NCBI GenBank assembly: GCA_964450435.1 | Contig: CAYVCX010000012.1 | Location: 1 to 55,204 of the forward strand | Reading direction: 5' to 3' | Length of the DNA stretch: 55,204 nt | Origin: SKLM01 sp964450435 | GTDB taxonomy: Bacteria; Chloroflexota; Anaerolineae; B4-G1 | Shown here: piece after piece, positions 33,753 through 42,273 of the stretch | How positions within the stretch are numbered: the stretch's first letter is position 1 | Layout: every line of letters starts with the position of its first letter | Made by a program: the position numbers and the translations under genes | The notes under the pieces: model-generated | The model's input: the letters and a program-made list of their open reading frames with translations, nothing else | The model's database searches: none | What the model was told of the DNA's origin: nothing

Positions 33753-34985
33753 TCACCTGGCGAAGAGTGTGGTGCGCGCCCTCTCCTCCAGCACCCCCAT
33801 GCCGAACGTCGGCTCCAACAGACGATGCGTCAGGGCCCCCAGCTGCACCTCCTTGTTCATCAGGCTGCGATAGACTCCCGCGCAACTCACGTCTCCGGCC
33901 AGGCGAAAGCCCACGATACGGTCGTCCTGCAGATAGACCTTGCGCAGGATGCCATTCCGTCGCAGGCGCAGCTCCTCGCCTTCCATTCGGCCCACTGCCA
34001 TTATGGGGAGCCCCAGGTGCTTGAGACTGTTCATGCTTTCCGAGCCCTCGTAGGCCACATCCCGCCCCAGCAGATTGTAGGCCGCGCACCTGCCCTGGGC
34101 GACGGCATTGGGGAAGATGGCGTGCACATACCGCTCCCCGGTAAAGCGGTCAAACGTCTCCGCCACGTCCCCGGCAGCGTATACGTTGGGATAGTTGGTG
34201 CACAAGTGATCGTCGACCAGCACCCCCCACTTCGTGTCGATACCAGACCCTTCCAGGAACTCGATGTTCGGACGCAGGCCGGTAGCCGCCACCAACACAT
34301 CGGCGGACACCACGTCGCCCGAGCGCATCTCGACAGCCTCCGCACGGGGCTCGCCCACGAAACGCACTGCGTCCGCGTCGTCGCCCCGGCGCGTCTTGAT
34401 ACCCTGCCCCTCGATGGTGTCGAGCACGATCTGCGAGGTCTCGGAGTCGAGCATCTGTCGCATCACCCGGGAGCGAACCAGCTGGGTCACCTCCAGCCCC
34501 ATCTCGTTGAGGAGCAAGGCAATCTCCACGCCGATGAACCCCGCCCCAATGACCAGGGCTGTGCGCGCCTCTCCCTTGCTCACCCGTCCCAGCAACTCTT
34601 CCGCGGCCGTGAGGGATTTGAAGTTGTAGACGCCAGCCTTGAACTCCTCCAGTCTGGCCGCGTAGAGGCGCCCCCCAGAGGCGATCACCAACCTATCGTA
34701 GGAAAGCGTCTCGCCATTGGCAAGGTGCACCGCCTGACTATCGACATCCACTCCGGTGGCTTCCACCCCTTGCCGGTAGTCGATCCCGAACCGCTCCGGG
34801 AAGTCCTCTCCTTTCCACAGGTGGACGGCACGGCCCGTCTTGAAATACTCCAGCATCGCCGGCGGCGAGTACGGTGGATAGGGTTCGCTGGAGAGCATTA
34901 CGATGTCGGCCCCGTCGTCGTAGCGCCGCACCGTCTCAGCAACAGTGACGCCGGCCGGGCCCGCGCCGATGATGAGGATCTTCAT
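33753..34985 (-). CDS. FAD-dependent NAD(P) oxidoreductase associated with CO dehydrogenase
   Basis: Pyridine nucleotide-disulfide reductase family flavoprotein of 410 residues. Residues 3-12 hold the FAD-binding GXGXXG (IIGAGPAGVT), 143-150 the NAD(P)-binding GXGXXG (VIGAGFIGVE), and the second FAD motif is YAAGDVAETFD. The CPxxC redox disulfide of dithiol reductases is absent; the segment after the first strand reads PYPPYSPPAML, as in ferredoxin or rubredoxin reductases. It is the third gene of the cooF-cooS unit, starting 16 nt after the cooS stop with GGGAGG upstream. The natural reading is that it moves electrons from CooF to NAD(P)+, an arrangement reported for some anaerobic CO oxidisers. 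The cofactor preference is not determined. Confidence 0.88.
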   Translation of the reverse strand: MKILIIGAGPAGVTVAETVRRYDDGADIVMLSSEPYPPYSPPAMLEYFKTGRAVHLWKGEDFPERFGIDYRQGVEATGVDVDSQAVHLANGETLSYDRLVIASGGRLYAARLEEFKAGVYNFKSLTAAEELLGRVSKGEARTALVIGAGFIGVEIALLLNEMGLEVTQLVRSRVMRQMLDSETSQIVLDTIEGQGIKTRRGDDADAVRFVGEPRAEAVEMRSGDVVSADVLVAATGLRPNIEFLEGSGIDTKWGVLVDDHLCTNYPNVYAAGDVAETFDRFTGERYVHAIFPNAVAQGRCAAYNLLGRDVAYEGSESMNSLKHLGLPIMAVGRMEGEELRLRRNGILRKVYLQDDRIVGFRLAGDVSCAGVYRSLMNKEVQLGALTHRLLEPTFGMGVLEERARTTLFAR

Positions 34986-35001
34986 AGCTGCCTCCCGCGG
35001 C

Positions 35002-36936
35002 TCACGTGCTCACCGGCTCGGGCATCGAGATGCTCGTCGGCTCGACAAAGGACAGTCCTAATCCCTTCCGTTTCCTCTCAATGTGCCTCCGAATCAGGAC
35101 CGAGGCCTTCTCCGGATCCGGTTCCACGGCGAATGTGGCGCCAACCACCTCCTCAAGTCCATCTGCCAGCAGATCGACGACGTTGGGGCTGCCAAAGATG
35201 GCCGGTTGGACACCCAGCACGGTGTAGATTCCCGAGGCAACCACGTATGCCCCGATAGATACCGCCTTCTCGGAGTACCATTCCGGGGCAGCGCCTGCCA
35301 GGGGGAGCGCATCAATGTCGGTGCCCAGGAAGTCAGCCAGGGCCGCAGCAAGCACGAGGATCCGCGTGTTGTCGACGCAGGAGCCCATGTGGAGCACCGG
35401 CGGGATCCCCAGCGCCTCACAGACAGCGCGCAGACCAGGCCCGGCCATAGCCGCGGCCTCCGGGACCATATGTCCGGCCTTCCCGTTGGCCACCGCTCCG
35501 CAGCCGGTGACGACAACGAGAATATCATTCTCTATGAGCCGCCGCGTGAGGGTGACGTGGCCGTAGTCGTGCTTGATCTTGGGGTTATTGCAGCCGACAA
35601 CGCCCGCGGCGCCGCGGATCTTGCCTGCCCTGATGGCATCCACCAGGGGTTCCGGGGTGCCGCCCAGCGCACCGACGATGGCCTCGATGGAGAAACCCGC
35701 CATCATATCGACCGGATCGTCGGGAATACGCACGCGCCCCGGCACCCGGTTCTCGAAGTTCTCGACAGCACGGCGCACGATGTTACGCCCGATCTCAATG
35801 CCACGCTCGGGATCGAAGGAGATGTGAGTCGCACCGGTGAATTTGGCCTTGTCGAAGGTCGAGATGACCTCTGTGTGGAAGCACTTCGCCACATCCGTCA
35901 CTGCGGGCATAATGCATTGGTAGTCCACGAGCATCGCCTCCAGAGCGCCGGTCATGATGGCCAGCTCCTGCATCAGGTGATTGCCTGCCATGGGGAGGCC
36001 CCGGCGCATCTGCAGCTCGTTGCCGGTGCAGCACAGCCCCACCAGATTGATACCCGCCGCGCCTTTCTCCTCCGCCAACTCCTGGAGCTCAGGATCTTGA
36101 GCAGCACGGACGATCACGTCGGAAAGCATGGGGTTGTGACCGTGCAGGGCGATATTGACCTGGTCCTCCTTTATGACACCCAGGTTCACCCGGGACTGAG
36201 TCGGCTCAGGTGTGCCAAACAGAACATCAGAGAGCTCCGTCGCGATCATCGAGCCGCCCCAGCCGTCCGAGAGGCTGGTGCGCAGCGCCTGGAGCAGAAT
36301 GTTGACGTAGTCGTTGTCCACCCCCATATGCGTGCGGTGGAGCACCTCCACGTTCTCTCGGTCGATGCCTCGGGGGGTGATCCCCGCTCCCTCCCAGATC
36401 TTCCGGCGAGCCTCCGGGGCGCGGTTGACGAACGTCAGCCGCTCCTGGCGAGAGCCGAAGTCCTCCATCATCGTCCAGCCCAACTCTTTGGCAATCTCCA
36501 GAGGCTCGCGTCCGTCGACCTCAACGCCGTACTCACCGGCGAGACGCTCCAGCTTCCCCACATCGGTGATCTCATAGGCTGTCGTCTCACCAGCGCCGGT
36601 ATGATAGAGCGTCTCCAGAATATCGCGCCCGTGGTCCGAGTGAGCGGAAGCACCGGCGGCGATGGTGCGTGCCAGGTTTCGGGCAACGATCACGTCGGCA
36701 TTTGCGCCGCATACGCCCTTCTGGGGCCCCTCCCCGAAGGGATCGACCCGGCAGGGGCCCATAGCACAGTTCTGGCAGCTAAGACCGAGCGCGCAGTACC
36801 CACACTCCGGCTCCTGGGCCGCCAGTCTGTCCCAGACGGTCTCAACGCGATCTTCGTGGGCGCGCCACAACATCTCCTGGGCATCGCGCGTGATGCTGAA
36901 CCTGTCGAAACCCTTGTCACTCAAATTCTCAGCCAT
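35002..36936 (-). CDS. cooS: anaerobic Ni-CO dehydrogenase catalytic subunit
   Basis: Oxidises CO with water to CO2, two electrons and two protons at a Ni-Fe-S C-cluster. The 644-residue length is typical. C-cluster ligands are visible: HGHNP (265-269), LCCTGNE (302-303), DYQCIMP (Cys341), GCNNPK, TGCGA and MGSCVDN. The B-cluster Cys are 54, 57, 62 and 76, with the same spacing as in studied enzymes. The D-cluster region reads Cys45-Gly-Tyr-Cys48, a CX2C motif rather than the longer CX7C spacing. The ATG overlaps the end of cooF by 8 nt and has GAGGAGGGA upstream. No acetyl-CoA synthase, CooC or hydrogenase gene is seen, so CO oxidation linked to CooF and the FAD oxidoreductase is the likely use. 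Confidence 0.96.
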   Translation of the reverse strand: MAENLSDKGFDRFSITRDAQEMLWRAHEDRVETVWDRLAAQEPECGYCALGLSCQNCAMGPCRVDPFGEGPQKGVCGANADVIVARNLARTIAAGASAHSDHGRDILETLYHTGAGETTAYEITDVGKLERLAGEYGVEVDGREPLEIAKELGWTMMEDFGSRQERLTFVNRAPEARRKIWEGAGITPRGIDRENVEVLHRTHMGVDNDYVNILLQALRTSLSDGWGGSMIATELSDVLFGTPEPTQSRVNLGVIKEDQVNIALHGHNPMLSDVIVRAAQDPELQELAEEKGAAGINLVGLCCTGNELQMRRGLPMAGNHLMQELAIMTGALEAMLVDYQCIMPAVTDVAKCFHTEVISTFDKAKFTGATHISFDPERGIEIGRNIVRRAVENFENRVPGRVRIPDDPVDMMAGFSIEAIVGALGGTPEPLVDAIRAGKIRGAAGVVGCNNPKIKHDYGHVTLTRRLIENDILVVVTGCGAVANGKAGHMVPEAAAMAGPGLRAVCEALGIPPVLHMGSCVDNTRILVLAAALADFLGTDIDALPLAGAAPEWYSEKAVSIGAYVVASGIYTVLGVQPAIFGSPNVVDLLADGLEEVVGATFAVEPDPEKASVLIRRHIERKRKGLGLSFVEPTSISMPEPVST

Positions 36937-37570
36937 TGCATCCCTCCTCGGGAGATCGCTCGTTTACTCGGCCGATGTCTTCGCCCCACCCACGCCAGGC
37001 CTCATAGTTCGCTGGCAGGCGCGGCATCTCGGGCCGGATGGCGCCGGCGGCCGCCGATACCGCCTTCGCCAGACGCGCCGTGGCCGTCTGCGTCAGCTCG
37101 TTGACGTCACCAAACACCAGCGCATCGACCTTGCAGACCTCGGCGCAGGCCGGGATCCTCCCATTACGCTGGCGTTCTATGCAGTTGTCACACTTGAAGG
37201 CTACCGCCTTGTCGAGCTTCACAGTGGGGACCTCATAGTAGCGGATGACGTCGAATGGACAGACCATGGCACACATGGCGCACGTGATGCACTTCTGTCC
37301 ATCGATGATGACGATACTCCTATCAGGGTCGCGGCCTATGGCCCCGGTGGGGCAGACCTCCAGACACGGAGCTGGATCGCAATGGCGGCACTTGTTCGGA
37401 AAGGAGGTGTTCAAGTAGATGCCTGGGGCGACGTAGATCCGGGATCGAGGCCTGGGAGTCTCATAGACCGCTTGGTAGAGATTTTTGCTCTGCGAGTGTT
37501 CCACCGCGCAGGCTACCTGGCATTGCATACAGCCGACGCAGCGCTCAGGATTGACCAGAACTGTCTTCAT
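36929..37570 (-). CDS. cooF: CooF-type 4Fe-4S electron-transfer protein
   Basis: Cytosolic ferredoxin-like partner that accepts electrons from CooS. Four Cys clusters are visible in order: CVGCMQCQVAC (from about residue 11), CRHCDPAPCLEVCPTG, CITCAMCAMVCP, and CDNCIERQ with CAEVCK, enough for four 4Fe-4S clusters as in CooF and HycB/DmsB-type proteins. The ATG at 37570 with GGGGAG eight bases upstream is preferred over an in-frame GTG three codons earlier that overlaps the ribosome site. At 213 residues the chain is slightly longer than usual, with a 40-residue C-terminal tail without Cys. Its stop lies inside the start of cooS, implying translational coupling. It is the first gene of the operon, behind a long leader. 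Confidence 0.93.
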   Translation of the reverse strand: MKTVLVNPERCVGCMQCQVACAVEHSQSKNLYQAVYETPRPRSRIYVAPGIYLNTSFPNKCRHCDPAPCLEVCPTGAIGRDPDRSIVIIDGQKCITCAMCAMVCPFDVIRYYEVPTVKLDKAVAFKCDNCIERQRNGRIPACAEVCKVDALVFGDVNELTQTATARLAKAVSAAAGAIRPEMPRLPANYEAWRGWGEDIGRVNERSPEEGCNG

Positions 37571-37828
37571 AACATTCACTCCCCTCGTACTCTGCGGACG
37601 GGCGGCGGAAGAGAATCAGGCGGTTACCCACCCCTCCGCCGCTGCAGAAACCGGACTCGAGATTGGTTCACTCAGATCCCAGAATCACCTCCTTGCAGGT
37701 CCTCACGTGCTCTGCGGGCGAATGGAGGAGCCCTGCGCGCGCCCCAGAGCCTGTTGTGGCCTCTCGCGCTGGCGCGTACAGCGCGTCACCTATCGAGCAA
37801 TCCAGGGAGCGGCCATGCACCCAACGCT

Positions 37829-37857
37829 ATTGTATATCTTCTTCGCCCCGTTTTCAA
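37829..37857 (-). promoter_or_regulatory. promoter of the CODH operon
   Basis: Read on the minus strand, TTGAAA (37852-37857), a 17-bp spacer and TACAAT (37829-37834) form a good sigma-70 promoter. The predicted start near 37822 gives a leader of about 250 nt before cooF. Confidence 0.6.
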
Positions 37858-38265
37858 GGGGCAGACATCAACCCACCGGAGACCCACCGATTTTCCAGCT
37901 GCGGGGTGACAGCGTCACACTGCTAGAGCAGCCATCCTGAACGGCGGGGCGGACCGAAGGATCTTGACCTATTCCGAGCAGCAAGGACATTCTTGGACGC
38001 CACTGTCCCCACGACAATGAGCGCGTTCGTAGCGCCACGTGACCAGCTCCTGCGTGAACATGCAGCAGGTGAATCGTCTCGCAATCCGCCGAATCCCAAG
38101 GCCAGGTGCTGGTCCCCTGCGCCCCCTTGAGAATCACAGAATTGGTCCATGATCAACACGATCAGAACCGCGAGCTCGGTGCAGACGGGGAGCATATCTC
38201 TAACGTCGCCCTCTTATTGGGCTCCTGACCGCTACCGTAACGTGTTTTTTCTTCTGCCCCGGTTA

Positions 38266-38274
38266 TGGTATAAT
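38266..38274 (+). promoter_or_regulatory. extended -10 promoter of the Q-box kinase operon
   Basis: TGG-TATAAT at 38266-38274 with a poor -35 in the T-run 17 bp upstream. Transcription should start near 38281, about 25 nt before the GTG start. Confidence 0.6.
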
Positions 38275-38305
38275 GTCGGCACCATTCGACCTTCCGGAGG
38301 TGATT

Positions 38306-40975
38306 GTGTCACTCCTGCGAGATTTCCTTCAACTGATCGGCACACAGCCCGGCGCTCTGGTCTACCATCTGGTGACTCTGTTCGCGATTCAGCTGATCCT
38401 TGGGGTGGCGATAGGCCATTGGCAGCGCCAGCGGGACGAACGGGCCACGCGCCTGCTGACCATGGCCGCCGGACTGTTTCTGGCACGCGCAGTATTGATG
38501 CTCGTAGCGGTGCTGGACCGCGTTGGCCTCGCCTCCGTGCACGTCATCCTCCCTCCTTTGGAGCGTTTTCTCCACCTGACCGGAGTAGCTCTAACGATAT
38601 GGGCGTTTCTGCCAATCGCGCAGCAGTTCCCCCGGCTCAGCACCGTAGTCCTGGTCATCACCGGCGTCATCGCTCTGGGGATGTACGCGGTCTTCGCTAC
38701 AATTTGGCCTGGAGCGGAAGCTGCTGGTTTTGCGTATAACAGCTACTGGCAGGAGCGGATCTGGGAGTTCTCGACAACACCGATCCTTGCCCTCGCGTTC
38801 ATTGCCAGCCTGGTCTGGCGCGGCGGCCAGTGGGGATGGCTCGCCTGTCTTCTGGCCCTGTGGCTGGGAGGACACGGGCTTCAGCTTGCGACTCCTGCCG
38901 CAGAAGCGAACGCCCCTGGATGGATCCGCCTGGCGGACCTGGCCGCCTTGCCGCTTCTGGCCGGGCTCGTGTACCGTCGTGCATTGGTCACCGTCTCTCC
39001 CGTGGCAACGGAGGGAGAGAAGAGGGAAAGACCCAAGAGGCCCGCAGGGAGCCTGCTGGGCATTCTCGAAGCGGTCCAGCGCATCGAGGCTCGCGGCAGC
39101 ATTACGTCCACGCTGGAGGTGGCTGCCTCGGCAGTCGCGCGGACCATAGATGCTGACATGGTGGCGATTGGGCTGTCCGTTCCCGGGCCGGTCGATGCCA
39201 TCCGCATCGCAGCTCTTCATCCCACCACGAGTGTGATGGCGGAGAACCAGGAGCCAACCCTCTTCGTATCGAAACATCCCCTCTTAGCCAGAGTGCTCGA
39301 GAATCGGCGCTCGGAACAGGTCGCTGGCGACCGCCACGACTCCGAGATGACAGCCCTGTACCACCGCCTGGGATTCGACAGCCAGGGGCCGCTGGTAGCC
39401 CAGCCTCTGCTTCTCGAAGATGAGGCCATCGGCGTCCTGTTGGTGGGCAATCCGATCTCCCAGCGGAAATGGCGTACCCTCGACGAACAGAGCCTGGAGG
39501 CGATAGCTGCCACACTCGCCTCTGCCATCGGCGGGGGGGAGGATGCCGAGGAAATCCGCCCTCCGGAGCTGGAGAAGGCGCGCGAAGAGGCACGACGCAT
39601 GGCCGAGCGTGCGGAGGAATTGGAGGACAAGCTTAGGCAACAGCGCCAGACGACGGAAGAGCTCGCCGCCAGGCTGCGACTGCGCGAGGAGGAAGCCTCC
39701 AAAGACCAGGAACGGCCTGCCGGGCTGGACGTGTGGGAGGACGAGGTGCGGGAGTTGACCGTGGCCCGCGATGCACTGCGCGCCCAGCTCTCTCATTGGC
39801 GACAGAAGGCCCAGAAGCTGATGGATGATAAGGAACAGTTGGAGGAGCAGTTGAGACAGCAGCAGAAGCAGCCCGGCCCGGCGATCGGGGAGTCGCAGGA
39901 CGGTCGCTTCGCAGGCATTCTGGTGGGAGATGAGGCAGGACGCATCATCGTGGCGAGTCAAGCGATCCATCGCATATTAGGAACGCCACGAGCAGAGTTC
40001 GTGGGTACCCCGCTCAGGTCTCTGTTCGATGATCCTCTCTGGCAGAACACAGTCGCCCGGTTGCTGGAGGGGATGGATGAGCCAGGCGACGTGACCACCG
40101 TGAGCCTGGACCTGGGAGAGCAATTGGTTAGGGCTGAGGTGACCCGCCTTCCGGAGGACGAGAGCTGGCCAGGCACGCTCGCGGCCGTGTTCTACCTGGC
40201 GGAAGGCTCGACGGTGCGAAGCGAAATGGTGGCTTCCCTGATCCAAGAACTACGCACCCCTATGACGTCGATCACAGGGTACACGGATTTGCTATTGGGT
40301 GAAAAGGTGGGCATTCTCGGCGAATCTCAGCGTCAGTTCTTGCTGCGAATCGAGGCAAACATCGACCGTATAGAAGCACTGCTCAACGACCTGGTCAAGG
40401 CAAGCGATGTCGACGCGGGACAGATTGAGCTCGCCCCAGAGCCTGTGGACGTGGTCGCAGTGCTACAAGAGGTTCTCCGCTCCTTCTCAGCCCGCCTGAA
40501 GGAGAAAGGACTGACAACCCGTGCTGAACTGCAGGACTTACCATTGGTCTACGCCGATCGCGATAGCCTCCACCAGGTGATGCTAAACCTGGTCTCGAAC
40601 GCCGTTCTGGCATCCAAACCAGAAACGGAGATCGCCGTCAGGGCTCACTTCGAGGAGCGCCCGGACGAGTTGGAGGACCTGCCACCCTATCTCCTCGTCT
40701 CCGTCACCGACACGGGTGGCGGCATCGCGCCGGCGGACCAGCGCCACGTGTTCCAGCGTTTCTATGGGGCGAACAACCCGCGGATCGATGGGCTGGGCGA
40801 GACCGGGGTGGGGCTATCGGTCGCCAAAGCCCTCATAGAGGCGAATGGCGGACGCATCTGGGTGGATAGCGAGATGGGTGTCGGGAGTACCTTCAGCTTC
40901 ATCCTGCCAGTTTCACCCGCAGAGGGGCTGCAAGACTCCGAGTCCGCCGCGGAACAGTCCGAGGCGCTGCAGTGA
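38306..40975 (+). CDS. membrane sensor with GAF, coiled coil, PAS and HATPase; H-box has Gln instead of His
   Basis: An 889-residue sensor related to histidine kinases. The first 225 residues hold about seven membrane spans, then a GAF domain (about 250-410), a long coiled coil rich in Glu, Arg and Gln (about 420-540), a PAS-like domain (about 545-635) and the kinase core. The H-box reads QELRTPMTSITGYTDLL: the phospho-acceptor His is Gln647 (codon CAA at 40244). The ATP-binding parts are intact: NLVSNAVLAS, DTGGGI, HVFQRFYG and GETGVGLSVA. So it may bind ATP but cannot phosphorylate itself at the usual site. The GTG start follows the perfect ribosome site GGAGGTGATT; an upstream in-frame ATG lies inside the promoter. 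The next gene overlaps by 4 nt. Confidence 0.9.
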   Translation: MSLLRDFLQLIGTQPGALVYHLVTLFAIQLILGVAIGHWQRQRDERATRLLTMAAGLFLARAVLMLVAVLDRVGLASVHVILPPLERFLHLTGVALTIWAFLPIAQQFPRLSTVVLVITGVIALGMYAVFATIWPGAEAAGFAYNSYWQERIWEFSTTPILALAFIASLVWRGGQWGWLACLLALWLGGHGLQLATPAAEANAPGWIRLADLAALPLLAGLVYRRALVTVSPVATEGEKRERPKRPAGSLLGILEAVQRIEARGSITSTLEVAASAVARTIDADMVAIGLSVPGPVDAIRIAALHPTTSVMAENQEPTLFVSKHPLLARVLENRRSEQVAGDRHDSEMTALYHRLGFDSQGPLVAQPLLLEDEAIGVLLVGNPISQRKWRTLDEQSLEAIAATLASAIGGGEDAEEIRPPELEKAREEARRMAERAEELEDKLRQQRQTTEELAARLRLREEEASKDQERPAGLDVWEDEVRELTVARDALRAQLSHWRQKAQKLMDDKEQLEEQLRQQQKQPGPAIGESQDGRFAGILVGDEAGRIIVASQAIHRILGTPRAEFVGTPLRSLFDDPLWQNTVARLLEGMDEPGDVTTVSLDLGEQLVRAEVTRLPEDESWPGTLAAVFYLAEGSTVRSEMVASLIQELRTPMTSITGYTDLLLGEKVGILGESQRQFLLRIEANIDRIEALLNDLVKASDVDAGQIELAPEPVDVVAVLQEVLRSFSARLKEKGLTTRAELQDLPLVYADRDSLHQVMLNLVSNAVLASKPETEIAVRAHFEERPDELEDLPPYLLVSVTDTGGGIAPADQRHVFQRFYGANNPRIDGLGETGVGLSVAKALIEANGGRIWVDSEMGVGSTFSFILPVSPAEGLQDSESAAEQSEALQ

Positions 40976-42033
40976 ATGAGCATGCCCCCTCGGGACCGGG
41001 GGGGACCCCGGGGCTGAAGCAGCTACTCGGGGCTGTCGTGGTCACCGCCGCCAGCGTGGGGATGCTGCTCGGCAGTTTCGTCCTGAGCCAACTCGAAGCA
41101 CCGAAACAAGCTCCGCCGACTCCGCGATCGGTGGCCCAGGAATCGACGGTGACCCCTTTCTTGCCCTCCTCCACCCCGCACCCGTCGCCTACGGCTGCGG
41201 CCACGTTGGCTGAACCGACTCCGACGCCGATTCCGCCAACTCCAGAGCCCACTTCCTCACCGACACCAGTCCCCACAGCGACACCCACTCCCGCCCCGAC
41301 AGCAACCTCGGCGCCCACAGCGTCCCCTTCTCCGCCGGCCAGTTGCGCGAGTCCGGCCGGCTGGATCAGTTACACCGTTCGCACGGGGGACACCCTCGCC
41401 AGCCTCGCCCGACGAGGGGGGGTGACCACGGCGGCGCTGATGCAGGCCAACTGTCTCAGCACTGCGACTCTGCGAGCAGGGGATTCCATCAACGTCCCCC
41501 CCTCGCTCGCGGTGCGGCCCACCGCAGTACCCACTGTCTGCGGCCCGCCTTTGGATTGGGTGCGGTACACCGTGCAACCGGACGATACCCTTCACGCCCT
41601 GGCACGCCGCTTCAATCTCCAGGCAGAAGTGATCCGGCGAGCTAACTGCCTCCCGAGCGACGTGATCCGTGCCGGACAGACGCTCTATGTGCCGACCAGA
41701 GCAGCAGCTCCGTCGCCCACTCATTACCCTGCCCCGGTCCTTCTTTCTCCCGCTCACGGCGCTCGATTCCCTGCCGGCCGAGAGGTGGCAGTGCGTTGGG
41801 CGTGGGATGGCGAGCTGGGCGAGGACCAACACTTCGACGTGCGGCTGTGGCAGGAGGGAGCCCCCCACTACGGCGTCGGATGGTCAAAGGACAAGGCCTA
41901 CGGCGTGCTGGGCGAGCCAGGTGTCACCTATTTCTGGTCGGTCGCTGTCATCTACGGGAAGGACGGGCAGATGCTGCAACAGCTGAGCCCGGAGAGCCCT
42001 CCTCGCAAGCTATTGTGGGGCACCTCAGAATAG
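40972..42033 (+). CDS. membrane-anchored protein with two LysM domains
   Basis: 353 residues. An N-terminal span (LLGAVVVTAASVGMLLGSFVL, 18-38) is followed by a long Thr/Pro/Ala linker (about 45-125). LysM repeats cover about 140-183 (SYTVRTGDTLASLARR, MQANCLS) and 200-243 (RYTVQPDDTLHALARR, RRANCLP); each has Cys after the Ala-Asn, possibly a disulfide pair. The C-terminal domain (about 255-350, beginning PAPVLLSPAHGARFPAGREV) looks like a fibronectin-type or Ig-like fold. It should sit on the outer face of the membrane and bind peptidoglycan. The GTG start overlaps the kinase stop (GTGA), so the kinase and this wall-binding protein are coupled. The stop is TAG. Confidence 0.85.
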   Translation: MNEHAPSGPGGTPGLKQLLGAVVVTAASVGMLLGSFVLSQLEAPKQAPPTPRSVAQESTVTPFLPSSTPHPSPTAAATLAEPTPTPIPPTPEPTSSPTPVPTATPTPAPTATSAPTASPSPPASCASPAGWISYTVRTGDTLASLARRGGVTTAALMQANCLSTATLRAGDSINVPPSLAVRPTAVPTVCGPPLDWVRYTVQPDDTLHALARRFNLQAEVIRRANCLPSDVIRAGQTLYVPTRAAAPSPTHYPAPVLLSPAHGARFPAGREVAVRWAWDGELGEDQHFDVRLWQEGAPHYGVGWSKDKAYGVLGEPGVTYFWSVAVIYGKDGQMLQQLSPESPPRKLLWGTSE

Positions 42034-42185
42034 CCAGCAGTTCCTGTCCCCCCTCACTGCGCCATCAGAGGCCGATCGGTTCGTCCCTTCTCGAGGACGC
42101 GGTCTCGCGACGCGATCTGACGGTTTCTCCGTAGGCAGAGTCCCCATCAGTGATTCGATGGATCAGTGGTCGGCTGCAGTTAACG

Positions 42186-42194
42186 TGGTACAAT
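42186..42194 (+). promoter_or_regulatory. extended -10 promoter of the LCP gene
   Basis: TGG-TACAAT at 42186-42194 without a clear -35. The predicted leader is about 73 nt to the GTG at 42274. Confidence 0.45.
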
Positions 42195-42273
42195 CTTCAG
42201 TGTAGCGCACTCATCTGAGGATTGCCAGGACGCCGAAGCCATGGTCGAGAGGGTGGCAGCGTGAGGCTGGCCG

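Larger units (their letters stand above)
37571..38305. other. 735-bp gene-free region between the CODH operon and the sensor kinase
   Basis: No convincing gene: the few open frames are short, lack ribosome sites and look like nothing known. On the minus side 37571-37822 is the predicted leader of cooF, with a 7-bp GC hairpin (arms 37765-37771 and 37779-37785) and an orphan Shine-Dalgarno of the strongest kind, AAGGAGGTGATT, at 37683-37694, more than 110 nt before cooF. A 13-bp inverted repeat GTGAC-AGC-GTCAC lies at 37906-37918. The rest, about 37920-38260, shows no feature I can name apart from the plus-strand promoter at its end. Confidence 0.6.

Noticed and set aside
35083..37104. Open frame of 673 codons on the plus strand opposite cooS and cooF
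   Set aside because: It lies antisense to genes with complete metal-ligand motifs, and its translation is rich in His, Arg and Pro without any domain pattern. Long antisense frames are expected in GC-rich coding DNA.
37868..38195. Two minus-strand frames of about 90 codons in the gap before the Q-box kinase
   Set aside because: No ribosome site, no recognisable domain, and they lie upstream of the CODH promoter without a promoter of their own.
40972..41340. Thr-Pro-rich DNA that looks like a tandem repeat or CRISPR-like array
   Set aside because: It is low-complexity coding sequence for protein stalks; there are no conserved repeats with unique spacers.
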